A DNA stretch of 40,430 nt from CAYZXL01 sp964482435 (GCA_964482435.1 CAYZXL010000040.1:1-40430); one strand, 5' to 3'. Counted from the first letter of the stretch, positions 7,852 through 16,235 are shown. Notes: generated by a model not told the origin, from the sequence alone. A program made the numbers and translations.

Positions 7852-9189
7852 TTGAGACGAGCAATCTTAGCCAAAGGGCCTTTATCCATCCGGCAATTTA
7901 CGAGGCGGGTTGCTGTTGGTGCCGCGCGAGGCATCGCGTCTCTCTTCGATGCGTACGAGGTTGACACGGTGGATTCGCTCTCATATTCAGGGGATGTTCC
8001 GTTGAACAAGCTGTGCGGGATGGCCGAAATGAGGAATCTGGCGTGGAGAAGGGCGCTGCGAGACCTCGACCTATATCGAAAGGACGCTCCGTTTCACCGA
8101 AAAGCGTGGGAGTTTGCTCATGCGGTCTATGGACTGCGCAGGATGAGGAGATTGACGCCGAACGCGGTCGCCCTGGGAGTTGGCTCCGGGCACGAGATGA
8201 TTCTTTATTTTCTTGCGAACAAAATTGCGAGAGTTGTGGCGACGGACCTTTACGAGGGGAGTTTTGCGGGGAAGGAAGGCTCGCCTTACATGCTCCAGTG
8301 CCCGGAGATGTTTGCGCCGTTTCATTTTCGGAAGGACCATCTTGAGGTTCTGGCTATGGACGCCAGGAAGCTTGAGTTTCCGAGCGGGTGCTTCGACTTT
8401 GTTTTCTCTTTTTCTGCCATCGAGCATTTTGGCGGGAGAAGGGACGCGATGAAGGCTCTGAGGGAGATGTTTCGAGTCCTCAAGCCGGGCGGAATAGCGG
8501 TGATAGCCACGGAGCTTATCCTCAACAAGCTCGGAAAGGCGAGAGAGTTTTTCCGAAGGAAAGAAATCGAAGACATTTTCGTTGGCTCGACGGGATTTGA
8601 GCTGGCGGGCGGGGAGATAGACTACAGGATTGAAAAGCGGTTGGTTCGCGGCGCTGTGGATTTTCCTCACGGAGAGCTCGACGGGCCGTGCGTTGTCCTG
8701 AGAAGGGGTCTCATGCTTTTCACGTCAATCATTCTGTTTCTTCAGAAGCCTGTCGGTGCCCACGGCGGGCGGGCGGTGGCGGCTTCGGGCACGGAGGAGT
8801 TCTATCGCTTGAAGCGTTTCGTCCACAGAGCAGAAATCGCATCGTCACTGAGCCGGCTGTCAGCTAAGAGGGGGTCGCTGATGCGAGTGCCCTTGCGGGT
8901 TCGAAACGTCGGGGACGTGGTCTGGTACAGCTACCCTTGCGAGACGCACACGGTGCGAATGGGTGCTCGTTTGCTTGATGTGTCCGGTGAGGTTCTGGAG
9001 CGCGACTTTGCCAGGGGAGACCTGCCGGTCTCGGTCGGTCCCGGCGAGGACATAAGGGTGGACTTGGTGGCGAGGGCTCCTCGGCAAAGCGGCGATTTCC
9101 TCGTCGAGATTGACGTGGTGAAGGAGGGAGTGCTCTGGTTTGCCGAAGAAGGCTCGCCAACGCTGCGGATCGCTTTGAAGGTGGAGTGA
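7852..9189 (+). CDS. SAM-dependent methyltransferase with C-terminal beta-sandwich domain
   Basis: A 445-residue protein. Residues about 100-230 form a class I (Methyltransf_11-like) methyltransferase: the SAM-binding motif is ALGVGSGHE (about 104-112), followed by VVATDLYEG, the acidic loop VLAMDARKLEFPSG and FSFSAIEHFGGR. The typical FRVLKPGGIAVI strand comes next. From about 340 to the end is a separate beta-rich domain (RVPLRVRNVGDVVWYS ... VLWFAEEGSPTLRIALKV) resembling Ig/NBR1-like modules found on enzymes that modify surface polysaccharides. The substrate is unknown; with envelope genes upstream, a glycan or lipid is a reasonable guess. The start TTG 7852 lacks a strong Shine-Dalgarno (AAAGAGAT), so the start is uncertain. 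It lies 107 bases after the recombinase and ends before the DUF1080 gene. Confidence 0.75.
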   Translation: MRRAILAKGPLSIRQFTRRVAVGAARGIASLFDAYEVDTVDSLSYSGDVPLNKLCGMAEMRNLAWRRALRDLDLYRKDAPFHRKAWEFAHAVYGLRRMRRLTPNAVALGVGSGHEMILYFLANKIARVVATDLYEGSFAGKEGSPYMLQCPEMFAPFHFRKDHLEVLAMDARKLEFPSGCFDFVFSFSAIEHFGGRRDAMKALREMFRVLKPGGIAVIATELILNKLGKAREFFRRKEIEDIFVGSTGFELAGGEIDYRIEKRLVRGAVDFPHGELDGPCVVLRRGLMLFTSIILFLQKPVGAHGGRAVAASGTEEFYRLKRFVHRAEIASSLSRLSAKRGSLMRVPLRVRNVGDVVWYSYPCETHTVRMGARLLDVSGEVLERDFARGDLPVSVGPGEDIRVDLVARAPRQSGDFLVEIDVVKEGVLWFAEEGSPTLRIALKVE

Positions 9190-9390
9190 AAGGGACTATG
9201 ATGGAATTGTCGGCGTCCGTGAGGCCTCCTGGGTCCCTTGGAAAAGGTCTGTGGGAGTTTGCAAGTCTTCGGTGGGCGGGCCGTAGGACGATAAGTTGCC
9301 CGAGCGGCTCGTTGGTGCGGCGCCGGGTTGTCTCGGCGAAGGTCAACGAAGAGCGGTTTCAGTTTTTTTCGTGAAGAGGGAGGTGTCTCG

Positions 9391-10416
9391 ATGAGCAGGT
9401 GGATGCTGGCTGGTGGTGTTCTGGTGTCGGTATTCTCGGTTTTTTCGTCGGGTTTCGGGGCGGAGAAGGAAACGGTGATGGGGAACTGGGATGGGATGTG
9501 GTACGACGATGCGACGTATGAAGGGCGGTTGTCCGCGCAGGTGATTGCGGAGGGGAAGGGCGAATACCGTGCTGTACTTAAAGCGGACGACATCGGCGAG
9601 GCGCCGCCAGCAAAAGGCGTGATGGAGGGAGCCACGAAGGAGGATAAGGTCGAATTCAAGGGGACGATTGACGTCGGAGCGGCGAACGGCGGCATCTGCG
9701 AAATCTGGGGGCAGATTGTGGGCGAGAAATTCACGGGTCGTTACTCGGGTCCCGGTCGGCAGGGAAGATTTGAGATGAAGAAGGTGGTCAAGGTGTCGCC
9801 CACGCTTGGCGCGAAGGCGCCCAGGGATGCCACGGTTCTCTTCGACGGGAAGGACCTCTCGAAGTAGACCGCGAAGGACGGCAAGCCCAATCCGTGGAAG
9901 GTCGTTGACGGGGCGATGGAAATTGTGCCGGGCACGGGAGACATCATGACAAAGGAGGAGTTCGGAGATTTCGTGCTGCACCTGGAGTTCTGCATTCCGC
10001 TGATGGATGAAGCGCGCGGACAGGGTCGGGGAAATAGCGGGGTGTTCGTTCCGGGGAATTGCGAGGAGATTCAGATTCTGGATTCGTTCGGTGAGGAAGT
10101 TGACAAGGGTTCCTGCGGCGCCATCTACGACCAGAAGCCGCCGGACGTGAACGCGAGTTTGCCGCCAGGCGAGTGGCAGACGTACGACATCGTTTGCCTG
10201 GTCCCGCGTTTCGATAAGACCGGAAAGATGATTCGGAAGACTATACTCACAGTGAAGCATAATGGCGTTCTCATTCACAACGAATTCCCTGCCAAAAGAC
10301 AAACCAGCCGACGGCACGGAGAGGATTTCCGGAGAATTCTCCTCCAGGACCACGGCAACACCGTCCGCTTCCGGAACATCTGGCTGGTGCCGATGGAGAC
10401 CGAGTACCGGGAATGA
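9391..10416 (+). pseudogene. DUF1080 sugar-hydrolase-like protein, split by in-frame TAG
   Basis: An exported protein with a signal peptide (MSRWMLAGGVLVSVFSVFSS), a beta-rich N-terminal domain starting VMGNWDGMWYDD, then a DUF1080 (3-keto-disaccharide hydrolase-like) domain. ATG 9391 has GAGGGAGG (9376-9383) upstream. The frame is broken by a single TAG at 9865-9867, directly after FDGKDLSK, and continues in the same frame to TGA 10414-10416 without other damage. The paralogue at 13171-14166 has Trp (TGG) at this point, so one G-to-A change explains the stop. TAG ends several intact genes in this window, so reassignment of the codon is unlikely. It is therefore a recent pseudogene, a sequencing error, or, less likely, a readthrough product. 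Confidence 0.8.
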
Positions 10417-10515
10417 CCCGGCCTGGACGAGTCCTTCCGGGCCCATGGACATCCCCCTTGCCGCAGGTAAAGCCAGCCCCTATGAGCTATCGGCCGCCCA
10501 GGCGGTGAACCTCGA

Positions 10516-12687
10516 TCACTTCTGGATTATGCCGACGGCGCTGGGGAGGAGAGAGAGGGTCCCGTGGCATGGCTCGTCGGTGATGAGGTTTTTGCCGACG
10601 GGGGCGCCTGAGATTTTGACCTCCTGGTCGGAATGGTTGAGGAAAAACCAGAGTTGCCGTTCGTTGTTCTCGCGGACAGTCACTTCGACTGCGGGCGGTG
10701 CGCCGGGGCAGAGGGGCTTGACGCCGGATGCTTCCGTCAGCATCGGCAGAAGCGCTTCGACGACGCCCTGCATGAGGTACGTGCCGACGTAGAGGACGCG
10801 TCCTTTGCCGAGCTTGCGACAGGTGATGGCCCCGCCTGAAGGCGGGGTCAAGCTACCGGGAATGACCTTTTGAGGTTTTGCCGCCGTCGCGAAGCGGTCA
10901 GCCCATCGTCCTAAGACCTCGGCGTCAGAAGTCGGCTCCAGGACTTCATACCAGAGCGGGGCAGGGACGGAAGATTCGCCGATGGCGAGTCTGATTGGTC
11001 TCTCCTCGGGGCGATTGATTTTGCTGTATTCGACGACGCAGGCGGCAGCCAGGTCTGCGAGACATCCAGGCGGGGTTTCGGGGACGACGTTATTGTTGAA
11101 ATTCTTGGTGGCGGTTCTCGCTCCGATGACGAGGATGCCGCCGTCGTGGACGTACTTTTCAAGAATGGGAACCCATTCGGGTTTGAAGAGCGACCAGTGG
11201 GGGATGAAGTACAGCTTCACGCCTGTCAGGTCATCTTCCGGATGGATGCAGCCGACGGCGTAGCCGCGAGTGAAGAAGACGCCGTGAATTTCCGCTGCAA
11301 CACTTTTCGGGGAAGGAAGGCCGAGGGTGAGGGGGAGATGCCCTTCCTCGACGGAATAATCGCCGGTGGCGACGGCTACGTCAACTCGCACGGAAGTCTC
11401 CAGCACCGCCGGCCCAACCCGCTGAAGCTCTGACCCGACCTGTTTGACCTCCTCGTATCGCCGACGGGGAACGTTGTCGTGGTCGAAAATTCCACACCAG
11501 TATTCCTCCGCGCCGAAGCGGCACGTTCGCCAGCGGAAATAGAGGAGGCTTTCGGCGCCGTGGGCGATTGACCGATAGGTCATGAGGCGGAGCTCGCCCG
11601 GCTCGGGATTGTCGTGGAAATAGCTGCCCTGGCCGCCGGGGCCGGACTGCTGCTCGGGAACAATGAAGTTGCCGGTGAGTGCTCGCACCTCGTCGAGGCG
11701 GAAGGCGCTCGTGCGCGGGCGGCTTGCCGGGCTGTAATCGAAGAACGGATAGGAGTCGAAGCCGAGGAAGTCGAGGTCTTTGCTGAATTCGCCGCGGTAG
11801 TCAATGTGGCGGAAGACCCCGTTGTGCATGACGAACCAGTTTGGGTTAGCGCGGCGGAGAATCTCAACCTGCTCGTGCTGAAAGGCGGCGACTGTGTGGG
11901 AGATGAAGCGGTAGTAGTCGAGCGCATGCGCCGGATTTACGTATGTCGGCTTGGCGCGCGGGGTGGGGACGTCCTCGAAGCGCGAGTAGCTCTGCGCCCA
12001 GAAAGCCGTGCCCCAGCGACCGTTTAACTCCTCGATTGTGCCGTATTTGTCGTGCAGAAACTCGGCGAAGGCTTTCTGGCAGGAGTCGCAGTGGCATTCG
12101 GAGAACTGGCAGTTGAACTCGTTGTCGGTCTGCCAGCCGATGACGTTGGGATTGTCGCGGAAGTGGTCAGCCATCGCTTGAGTAATCCTGCGGCTATACC
12201 GGCGGAATGTTTCGGAAGCGTGGCAGCAATGCTGGCGAGAGCCGTGAGCCTGGGCGACGCCGTTTTCGTCAACGCGGACGATTTCAGGATGCTTGACGGT
12301 CAGCCAGCGGGGCGGAGTGGCGGTCGGCGTGCAGAGGATGGTCTTGACGCCTTTGCCGCCGAGCTTTGCGATTGTCTCATCGAAAACCGAGAAGTCGTAC
12401 TTTCCCTCTTTCGGCTCCATTCTATCCCAGGCGAACTCAGCCATGCGAACGACGTTGAATCCTGCGGCAGCCATGCGGTCGGCGTCGTTCTTTCTGGTTT
12501 CGGGGTCCCAGTGCTCCGGATAGTAGGGAGCGCCGAAGAGGAATTTATCGAGGTTCAGGGGGCGGCGGTGGGAGAGGTTTGGGCGACCGAGCGGGGTGAG
12601 GCCGCCCGCTGGCCTCCGTTCCGAAGAAAACGCACCGCCAGCGACGGCGCAGAGGCAAAGGATGATGGCGACAATGCAAAGTCTCAT
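10516..12687 (-). CDS. Secreted GH42 beta-galactosidase
   Basis: A 723-residue family 42 glycoside hydrolase that cleaves terminal beta-galactosides. The signal peptide is MRLCIVAIILCLCAVAGGAF. The TIM barrel begins at FGAPYYPEHWDPE (51-63). The acid/base is E190 in GWQTDNEF, followed by C198-x-C200-x2-C203, the zinc-site cysteines typical of GH42. The nucleophile is E345 in IVPEQQSG. A glutamine-amidotransferase-like trimerisation domain follows (VKLYFIPHWSLFKPEW), then a small C-terminal beta domain (RENNERQLWFFLNHS). ATG 12687 is chosen over upstream starts because a signal peptide begins there and AAAGGAA precedes it by six bases. A perfect GC palindrome (10830-10847) lies in the coding region and encodes the extra GSLTPPSGG segment. 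The gene is convergent with the upstream DUF1080 pseudogene and divergent from its paralogue. Confidence 0.9.
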   Translation of the reverse strand: MRLCIVAIILCLCAVAGGAFSSERRPAGGLTPLGRPNLSHRRPLNLDKFLFGAPYYPEHWDPETRKNDADRMAAAGFNVVRMAEFAWDRMEPKEGKYDFSVFDETIAKLGGKGVKTILCTPTATPPRWLTVKHPEIVRVDENGVAQAHGSRQHCCHASETFRRYSRRITQAMADHFRDNPNVIGWQTDNEFNCQFSECHCDSCQKAFAEFLHDKYGTIEELNGRWGTAFWAQSYSRFEDVPTPRAKPTYVNPAHALDYYRFISHTVAAFQHEQVEILRRANPNWFVMHNGVFRHIDYRGEFSKDLDFLGFDSYPFFDYSPASRPRTSAFRLDEVRALTGNFIVPEQQSGPGGQGSYFHDNPEPGELRLMTYRSIAHGAESLLYFRWRTCRFGAEEYWCGIFDHDNVPRRRYEEVKQVGSELQRVGPAVLETSVRVDVAVATGDYSVEEGHLPLTLGLPSPKSVAAEIHGVFFTRGYAVGCIHPEDDLTGVKLYFIPHWSLFKPEWVPILEKYVHDGGILVIGARTATKNFNNNVVPETPPGCLADLAAACVVEYSKINRPEERPIRLAIGESSVPAPLWYEVLEPTSDAEVLGRWADRFATAAKPQKVIPGSLTPPSGGAITCRKLGKGRVLYVGTYLMQGVVEALLPMLTEASGVKPLCPGAPPAVEVTVRENNERQLWFFLNHSDQEVKISGAPVGKNLITDEPCHGTLSLLPSAVGIIQK
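10830..10847. repeat. Palindromic repeat inside the GH42 gene
   Basis: CCCCGCC-TGAA-GGCGGGG, a perfect 7-bp stem with a four-base loop, of the same kind as the intergenic palindromes elsewhere in the window (35492-35509, 38614-38631, 40404-40419). Here it is within the reading frame and encodes part of SLTPPSGGA. Confidence 0.7.
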
Positions 12688-12803
12688 GACAGTTCCTTTC
12701 TTGAAAAAGAAATTCGAGAAGCTTGTGGCAATGTTGCGGCCAGGCAAGATACTACCCTGGGCGCTGGGCGTGGTCAATGGGGGAAGGGGTCTGGCTGGGT
12801 GAC

Positions 12804-12857
12804 CGTGGCACGGGCGTCTCGCGCGTGAACGATCATGAGCAAGATGCCCATGCCACG
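12804..12857. repeat. Long palindromic repeat, copy 1
   Basis: Outer arms CGTGGCACGGGC (12804-12815) and GCCCATGCCACG (12846-12857) pair with one mismatch. The interior has the same order of elements as the better-preserved copy at 14401-14471, but its inner hairpins are damaged (GCGCGTG for GCCCGTG, CATGAGC for CATGGGC). Confidence 0.7.
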
Positions 12858-12983
12858 TCGGGCCCCCATGGTTTCAGGCCCGATCAGGCGTGTGAGCTCG
12901 GCGGGCAGACGGCGCGAGATGAAAATGGTTCGCGGCCTGGGCGACGCCGAGATGGCGGCGCGGGCATCACCTCTCTGCGCCGA

Positions 12984-12999
12984 AAATACACCCGCACCC
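12984..12999 (-). repeat. GGGTGYGG-TGTATTT box, inverted copy
   Basis: On the minus strand GGGTGCGGGTGTATTT, one to two bases different from the copies at 16098, 16236 and 26451. It is followed on that strand by CGGCGCAG. Confidence 0.5.
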
Positions 13000-13170
13000 C
13001 CCGACACGTCTTCGTTTGCGTTGGCCTTAGCGCGTCACGAGCAACCTGCTCGGTGCGCAGCCCGAAATCGCCTCTTGCGTTGGGCTGGAGCATGCCATAT
13101 TCTAATAGCGGATTGATGTTCCGTTGGTAGAACAAGTGATTAGATTGTCATGCAAAATGGAGGATGTACC

Positions 13171-14166
13171 ATGAAATGGAACGTGGCTGTTCTTGTCGCG
13201 TTTTTGGCTATGCTTCCGGTCGTTTCGTCCGGGGCCGCGGAACCCCCTGACACCGTCATGGGGAACTGGGAGGGGACGTACGTTGGTGATACGTTTGGGT
13301 CGGGGTCGCTTTATGCACAAATCATCGCGGAGGGTAAGGGCAGGTATCGGGCGGTTCTCTCGGCGGATATCGGGGAGGCGCAGCCTGTTCGCGGCGAGCT
13401 GCGCGGTGAAAAGAAGGGTGAAAAAGTCGCGTTTGAAGGTTCAGTTAATGCGGGACCAGATGCTGGGGGTGTTTACCAGGTGAAGGGAGAAATCGCGGAA
13501 GAGAAGTTCGCGGGCCGCTACGAGGGGCAGGACGACCGAGGGCGATTTGAGATGAAGAGGGTTCAGAAGGTGCCGCCCAGTCTCGGAGCAAAACCGCCGG
13601 AGGGTGCGATTGTGCTTTTCGACGGAAAAGACATGTCGAAATGGGTTGGCGACGGGGAGAAGCTGAGCGCCTGGGCGCTGGTGAAGGATGCGATGGAGGT
13701 TGTGCCGGGGAAAGGAAGCATCCGCACAAAGGACGAGTTCGGAGATTTCAGGCTTCACATCGAGTTTCGGACGCCGTTCATGCCGGAGGCGCGCGGGCAG
13801 GGACGCGGCAATAGCGGAGTGTATCTGCCTGGGAACAACGAGATTCAGGTTCTCGATTCGTTCGGCTTGAAGAAGACCAGGTACGACTGCGGAGCGTTTT
13901 ACGGGCAGGCTGAGCCGCTTGAGAACGCGTGTCTGCCGCCGGGCGAGTGGCAGACGTACGATGTGACGTTCATCGCGCCGAGGTTCGACGCCGCAGGAAA
14001 GATGACGGAGAGTGCGACCATTACTGTTGTTCACAACGGGACAAAAATCTATGACCAGTTTCGGCCGGCGCGGCCGGGAGCGCCGAAGGGGCGAATCCTG
14101 CTCCAGGACCACGACAACAAAGTCCAGTACCGGAACATCTGGCTTGTCCCGCTGAAGGCGGAGTGA
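13171..14166 (+). CDS. DUF1080 sugar-hydrolase-like secreted protein
   Basis: A 331-residue intact paralogue of the broken gene at 9391-10416. The signal peptide is MKWNVAVLVAFLAMLPVVSSGAA. The N-terminal domain begins VMGNWEGTYVGD (about residues 29-40) and runs to GRFEMKRVQKVPP. The DUF1080 domain (concanavalin-like fold, annotated as 3-keto-disaccharide hydrolase) runs from IVLFDGKDMSKW to RILLQDHDNKVQYRNIWL and contains the family's GRGNSGVYLPG and LPPGEWQTYDV motifs. It probably acts on keto-sugars or glycosides in the periplasm or outside the cell; the exact substrate is not known. ATG 13171 is preceded by GGAGGAT (13159-13165); an upstream in-frame ATG at 13150 would break the signal peptide. 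The pair of paralogues separated by GH42 suggests a local duplication in a sugar-use cluster. Confidence 0.85.
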   Translation: MKWNVAVLVAFLAMLPVVSSGAAEPPDTVMGNWEGTYVGDTFGSGSLYAQIIAEGKGRYRAVLSADIGEAQPVRGELRGEKKGEKVAFEGSVNAGPDAGGVYQVKGEIAEEKFAGRYEGQDDRGRFEMKRVQKVPPSLGAKPPEGAIVLFDGKDMSKWVGDGEKLSAWALVKDAMEVVPGKGSIRTKDEFGDFRLHIEFRTPFMPEARGQGRGNSGVYLPGNNEIQVLDSFGLKKTRYDCGAFYGQAEPLENACLPPGEWQTYDVTFIAPRFDAAGKMTESATITVVHNGTKIYDQFRPARPGAPKGRILLQDHDNKVQYRNIWLVPLKAE

Positions 14167-14615
14167 GGCCGCTCACAGGGCCAGGTTAGTTGGGCCCGTT
14201 TGGGGCAGGGACCTTCTCCACGCTGAAGGCCCAAAGGGGCGACATCCCCTCAGCCTTGGGCAACATCCGGGGAAACAGATGCCACCCAGTCGCCCAAGCC
14301 CAGGAGGAGCGCAATAGGGCTGTCCCATTGAATCGGTGTGGCTCCGAATCAGCGGCGGATTCCCAGGCTCGACCCGAGCCGTTACGGGGACGCCGACCTC
14401 TCGTGGCACGGGCGTCTCGCCCGTGAGCAACGTCGTGACGCACTGACATGGGCAAGATGCCCATGCCACGAGGATAGAGCCACATCCCATTGAATTGCGG
14501 CCAAAGGCGGTCTCGCGCGCGGCTGGACGCGCCATGCCCGGATATGGTATAATTAAAAATGGTGGGGAGAGTTGGCGCAGTTGGTGTCAGCGTGATGGTT
14601 CAGGAGGGTACTCGG
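14167..14615. other. Repeat-rich intergenic region
   Basis: 449 bases without a gene. From left to right: a partly palindromic stretch (about 14216-14300, AAGGCCCAAAGGGG ... CCTTGGGC), a partial GGTGTGGCT box followed by GGATTCCCAG (about 14334-14373), the best-preserved long palindromic repeat (14401-14471) and GGAGGG (14603-14608), the Shine-Dalgarno of the next gene. Short ORFs translating as HGRDARAT-like or ILPM-like peptides are products of the repeats. Confidence 0.5.
14401..14471. repeat. Long palindromic repeat, copy 2 (three-stem structure)
   Basis: An outer stem TCGTGG (14401-14406) with CCACGA (14466-14471) encloses two perfect hairpins: CACGGGC-GTCTC-GCCCGTG (14407-14425) and CATGGGC-AAGAT-GCCCATG (14447-14465). 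A 21-base linker joins them. The whole can fold as a three-way junction on either strand. Confidence 0.85.
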
Positions 14616-16085
14616 ATGAGAGCAAACTACTTTCTCTACATGTCCTCGTTGATAGTCCTGCTCCTGGCGGTGACAGGAGCGCCGCCTTCGGTATCCGGGG
14701 CACAGAATCAGGTGTCGTACATGCTTCTTCAGGGGAGCACCCTGACGGACGAGTGTGTCATCTGCGGTCGCCCGCCCCTTATCTTCCCGATGAGGGGAAC
14801 GTTCGTTCTGACGCTGCGAGAAGAAAATCCGCTTTTCATGGTCTATGACGTACGGGATATCAAGTTCAATGCGTCCAACGGGTATTCCAACTACGACGTG
14901 ACCGGGGAGGGGACGTATGAGATCGGCGGGGAAGTCGCGCTGGTGCAGCGGATGCAACTGAAGGTGCAGGTGAACGACGTTCCTGGCATCGAGCTCAAAA
15001 GCGATTACGGGCCCCTGCAAAGGGCCTGGCCAATGATTGAGATAGACGTTACGGAAGACCGGGACAACCCGCGCGATCCCTTGCAGGTTTTTTACTTCCA
15101 CATCGTCGCGGCGCCTGTGCGCGAGATATGGTTCTCGACGGGGAATGGCTTCACGTCGGGCAGTCTGAAACAGTGGGTGAGCGACGGCGACCTGCTGTCC
15201 ATGAACGGGCACGTTGTCTATCGCAACTCGGAGCTTGTGGGGAAGCTGGGAATCATGCCGATGGTGCCGGACTTGGGCCTGGACGCGGTTGACATCGGGC
15301 CGGGGGGCGAGGTCCTCTTCTCGTGCGAAGACGCCGTTTTCAGCGAGACGCTCGGTCAGTTGCAACATGGCGACCTTCTGTCGAACAAAGGACGGATTGT
15401 CGCGACAAACCAGCAGCTCACTTCCGCGTTCATCCCGGAACCGCCCGCGCCGGACGTTGGGCTTGATGCGGTCCAGGTGAGGAGGACTGGAGAGATTCTA
15501 TTTTCGATCGAGGAGCCCCTCTTCTCGGAAGGGCTCGGCGTGATGCTCAACCCCGGAGACCTCCTGTCGAATAAAGAAGTCGTCGTTCGGAGTAACAAGG
15601 AGCTTGTTGCGAGCTTCGAGCCGGAGGACCCGCAACAGGACTTCGGTCTGGACGCGATTTACGTTTGGCCGAGTGGTGAGATATGGTTTTCGACGGAGTT
15701 GGGCTTTCAGTCGAAGAGGGTCGGCGCGATCACCGATGGCGACCTCTTGAGCGACAACGGCTCGATCATTTTCAAAAACCTGGAGCTTGTTGGGGCATTT
15801 CAGCCGTTAGAGGACGTGGCGAACTTTGGACTGGATGCGCTGTTTATCGTGACGGACACCCTTTTGCCGGAGCCGCCGTCGAAGGTAACGTTCGCCATGG
15901 AGCAGAACGGGGGGGACGTGTCAATTGAGTGGGCGAGCAACGACGGCAAGGTCTTTCAGCTTGAGCGGGCGGACGAGCCGGCCGGGCCCTATGTTCCGGT
16001 TGGGCCGATTAGCCCTGAAGAGAATTACGTTGACACGGCGGCGTGGGGCAGGCTGAAGAGCTTTTACCGACTGCGGCTGTGGTGA
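14616..16085 (+). CDS. Secreted protein with four ~61-residue GLDA/GDLLS repeats
   Basis: A 489-residue protein of unknown function. It has a signal peptide (NYFLYMSSLIVLLLAVTGAP) and a beta-rich N-terminal domain containing CVICGRPP. From about residue 167 to 415 there are four tandem repeats with a period of 61-62 residues, each having GLDA, G-E-I/V-x-F-S and GDLLS. The fifth GLDA (about 404) starts an incomplete repeat. A C-terminal fibronectin-like module ends in FYRLRLW, shared with the protease that follows. The repeats look like the beta-strand repeats found in dockerin- or PEP-CTERM-associated surface proteins, but I do not recognise a named family. ATG 14616 has GGAGGG seven bases upstream; ATG 14559 is an unlikely alternative without a signal peptide. 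Probably exported and surface-associated. Confidence 0.75.
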   Translation: MRANYFLYMSSLIVLLLAVTGAPPSVSGAQNQVSYMLLQGSTLTDECVICGRPPLIFPMRGTFVLTLREENPLFMVYDVRDIKFNASNGYSNYDVTGEGTYEIGGEVALVQRMQLKVQVNDVPGIELKSDYGPLQRAWPMIEIDVTEDRDNPRDPLQVFYFHIVAAPVREIWFSTGNGFTSGSLKQWVSDGDLLSMNGHVVYRNSELVGKLGIMPMVPDLGLDAVDIGPGGEVLFSCEDAVFSETLGQLQHGDLLSNKGRIVATNQQLTSAFIPEPPAPDVGLDAVQVRRTGEILFSIEEPLFSEGLGVMLNPGDLLSNKEVVVRSNKELVASFEPEDPQQDFGLDAIYVWPSGEIWFSTELGFQSKRVGAITDGDLLSDNGSIIFKNLELVGAFQPLEDVANFGLDALFIVTDTLLPEPPSKVTFAMEQNGGDVSIEWASNDGKVFQLERADEPAGPYVPVGPISPEENYVDTAAWGRLKSFYRLRLW

Positions 16086-16097
16086 TGGGTGTTGACA

Positions 16098-16138
16098 GGG
16101 TGCGGCTGTATTTTGGTGGCACGGGCATCCTGCCCATG
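16098..16138 (+). repeat. TGTATTT box plus hairpin
   Basis: GGGTGCGGCTGTATTT (16098-16113) followed after six bases by the hairpin CACGGGC-ATCCT-GCCCATG (16120-16138). This is a half-copy of the long palindrome next to the box. Confidence 0.65.
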
Positions 16139-16235
16139 TCAACCTGGCCCAACATCAATCCCGCCCCGCGTTCCGCGGGGGACCACGAGAAGAACTCAGG
16201 TGGAGGCTCCAAATCTGCCACCGATTCCCAGCCAC

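Larger units (their letters stand above)
12688..13170. other. Divergent intergenic region with repeats
   Basis: 483 bases between the GH42 gene (minus) and the second DUF1080 gene (plus). It holds a small palindrome in the GH42 leader (TTTCTT-GAAA-AAGAAA, about 12698-12713), a long palindromic repeat (12804-12857) and an inverted copy of the GGGTGYGG-TGTATTT box (12984-12999). The right end carries GGAGGAT (13159-13165) for the plus-strand gene. No gene was seen; the short ORFs here are repeat translations. Confidence 0.5.

Noticed and set aside
9186..9374. 62-codon frame starting in a GTGA overlap with the methyltransferase stop
   Set aside because: The overlap looks like coupling, but the product is basic, lacks any pattern and runs into the region upstream of the DUF1080 gene.
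9865..9867. Selenocysteine, pyrrolysine or reassigned UAG
   Set aside because: The paralogue has Trp here, and TAG is used as a normal stop by at least five intact genes in the window (for example 22852, 27495, 31218, 32391, 37028).
14186..14485. Short ORFs with MGILPM, HGRDARAT and ARASCPCQ peptides (also at 12.8, 16.1, 24.6 and 35.5 kb)
   Set aside because: These are translations of the palindromic repeats, not genes.
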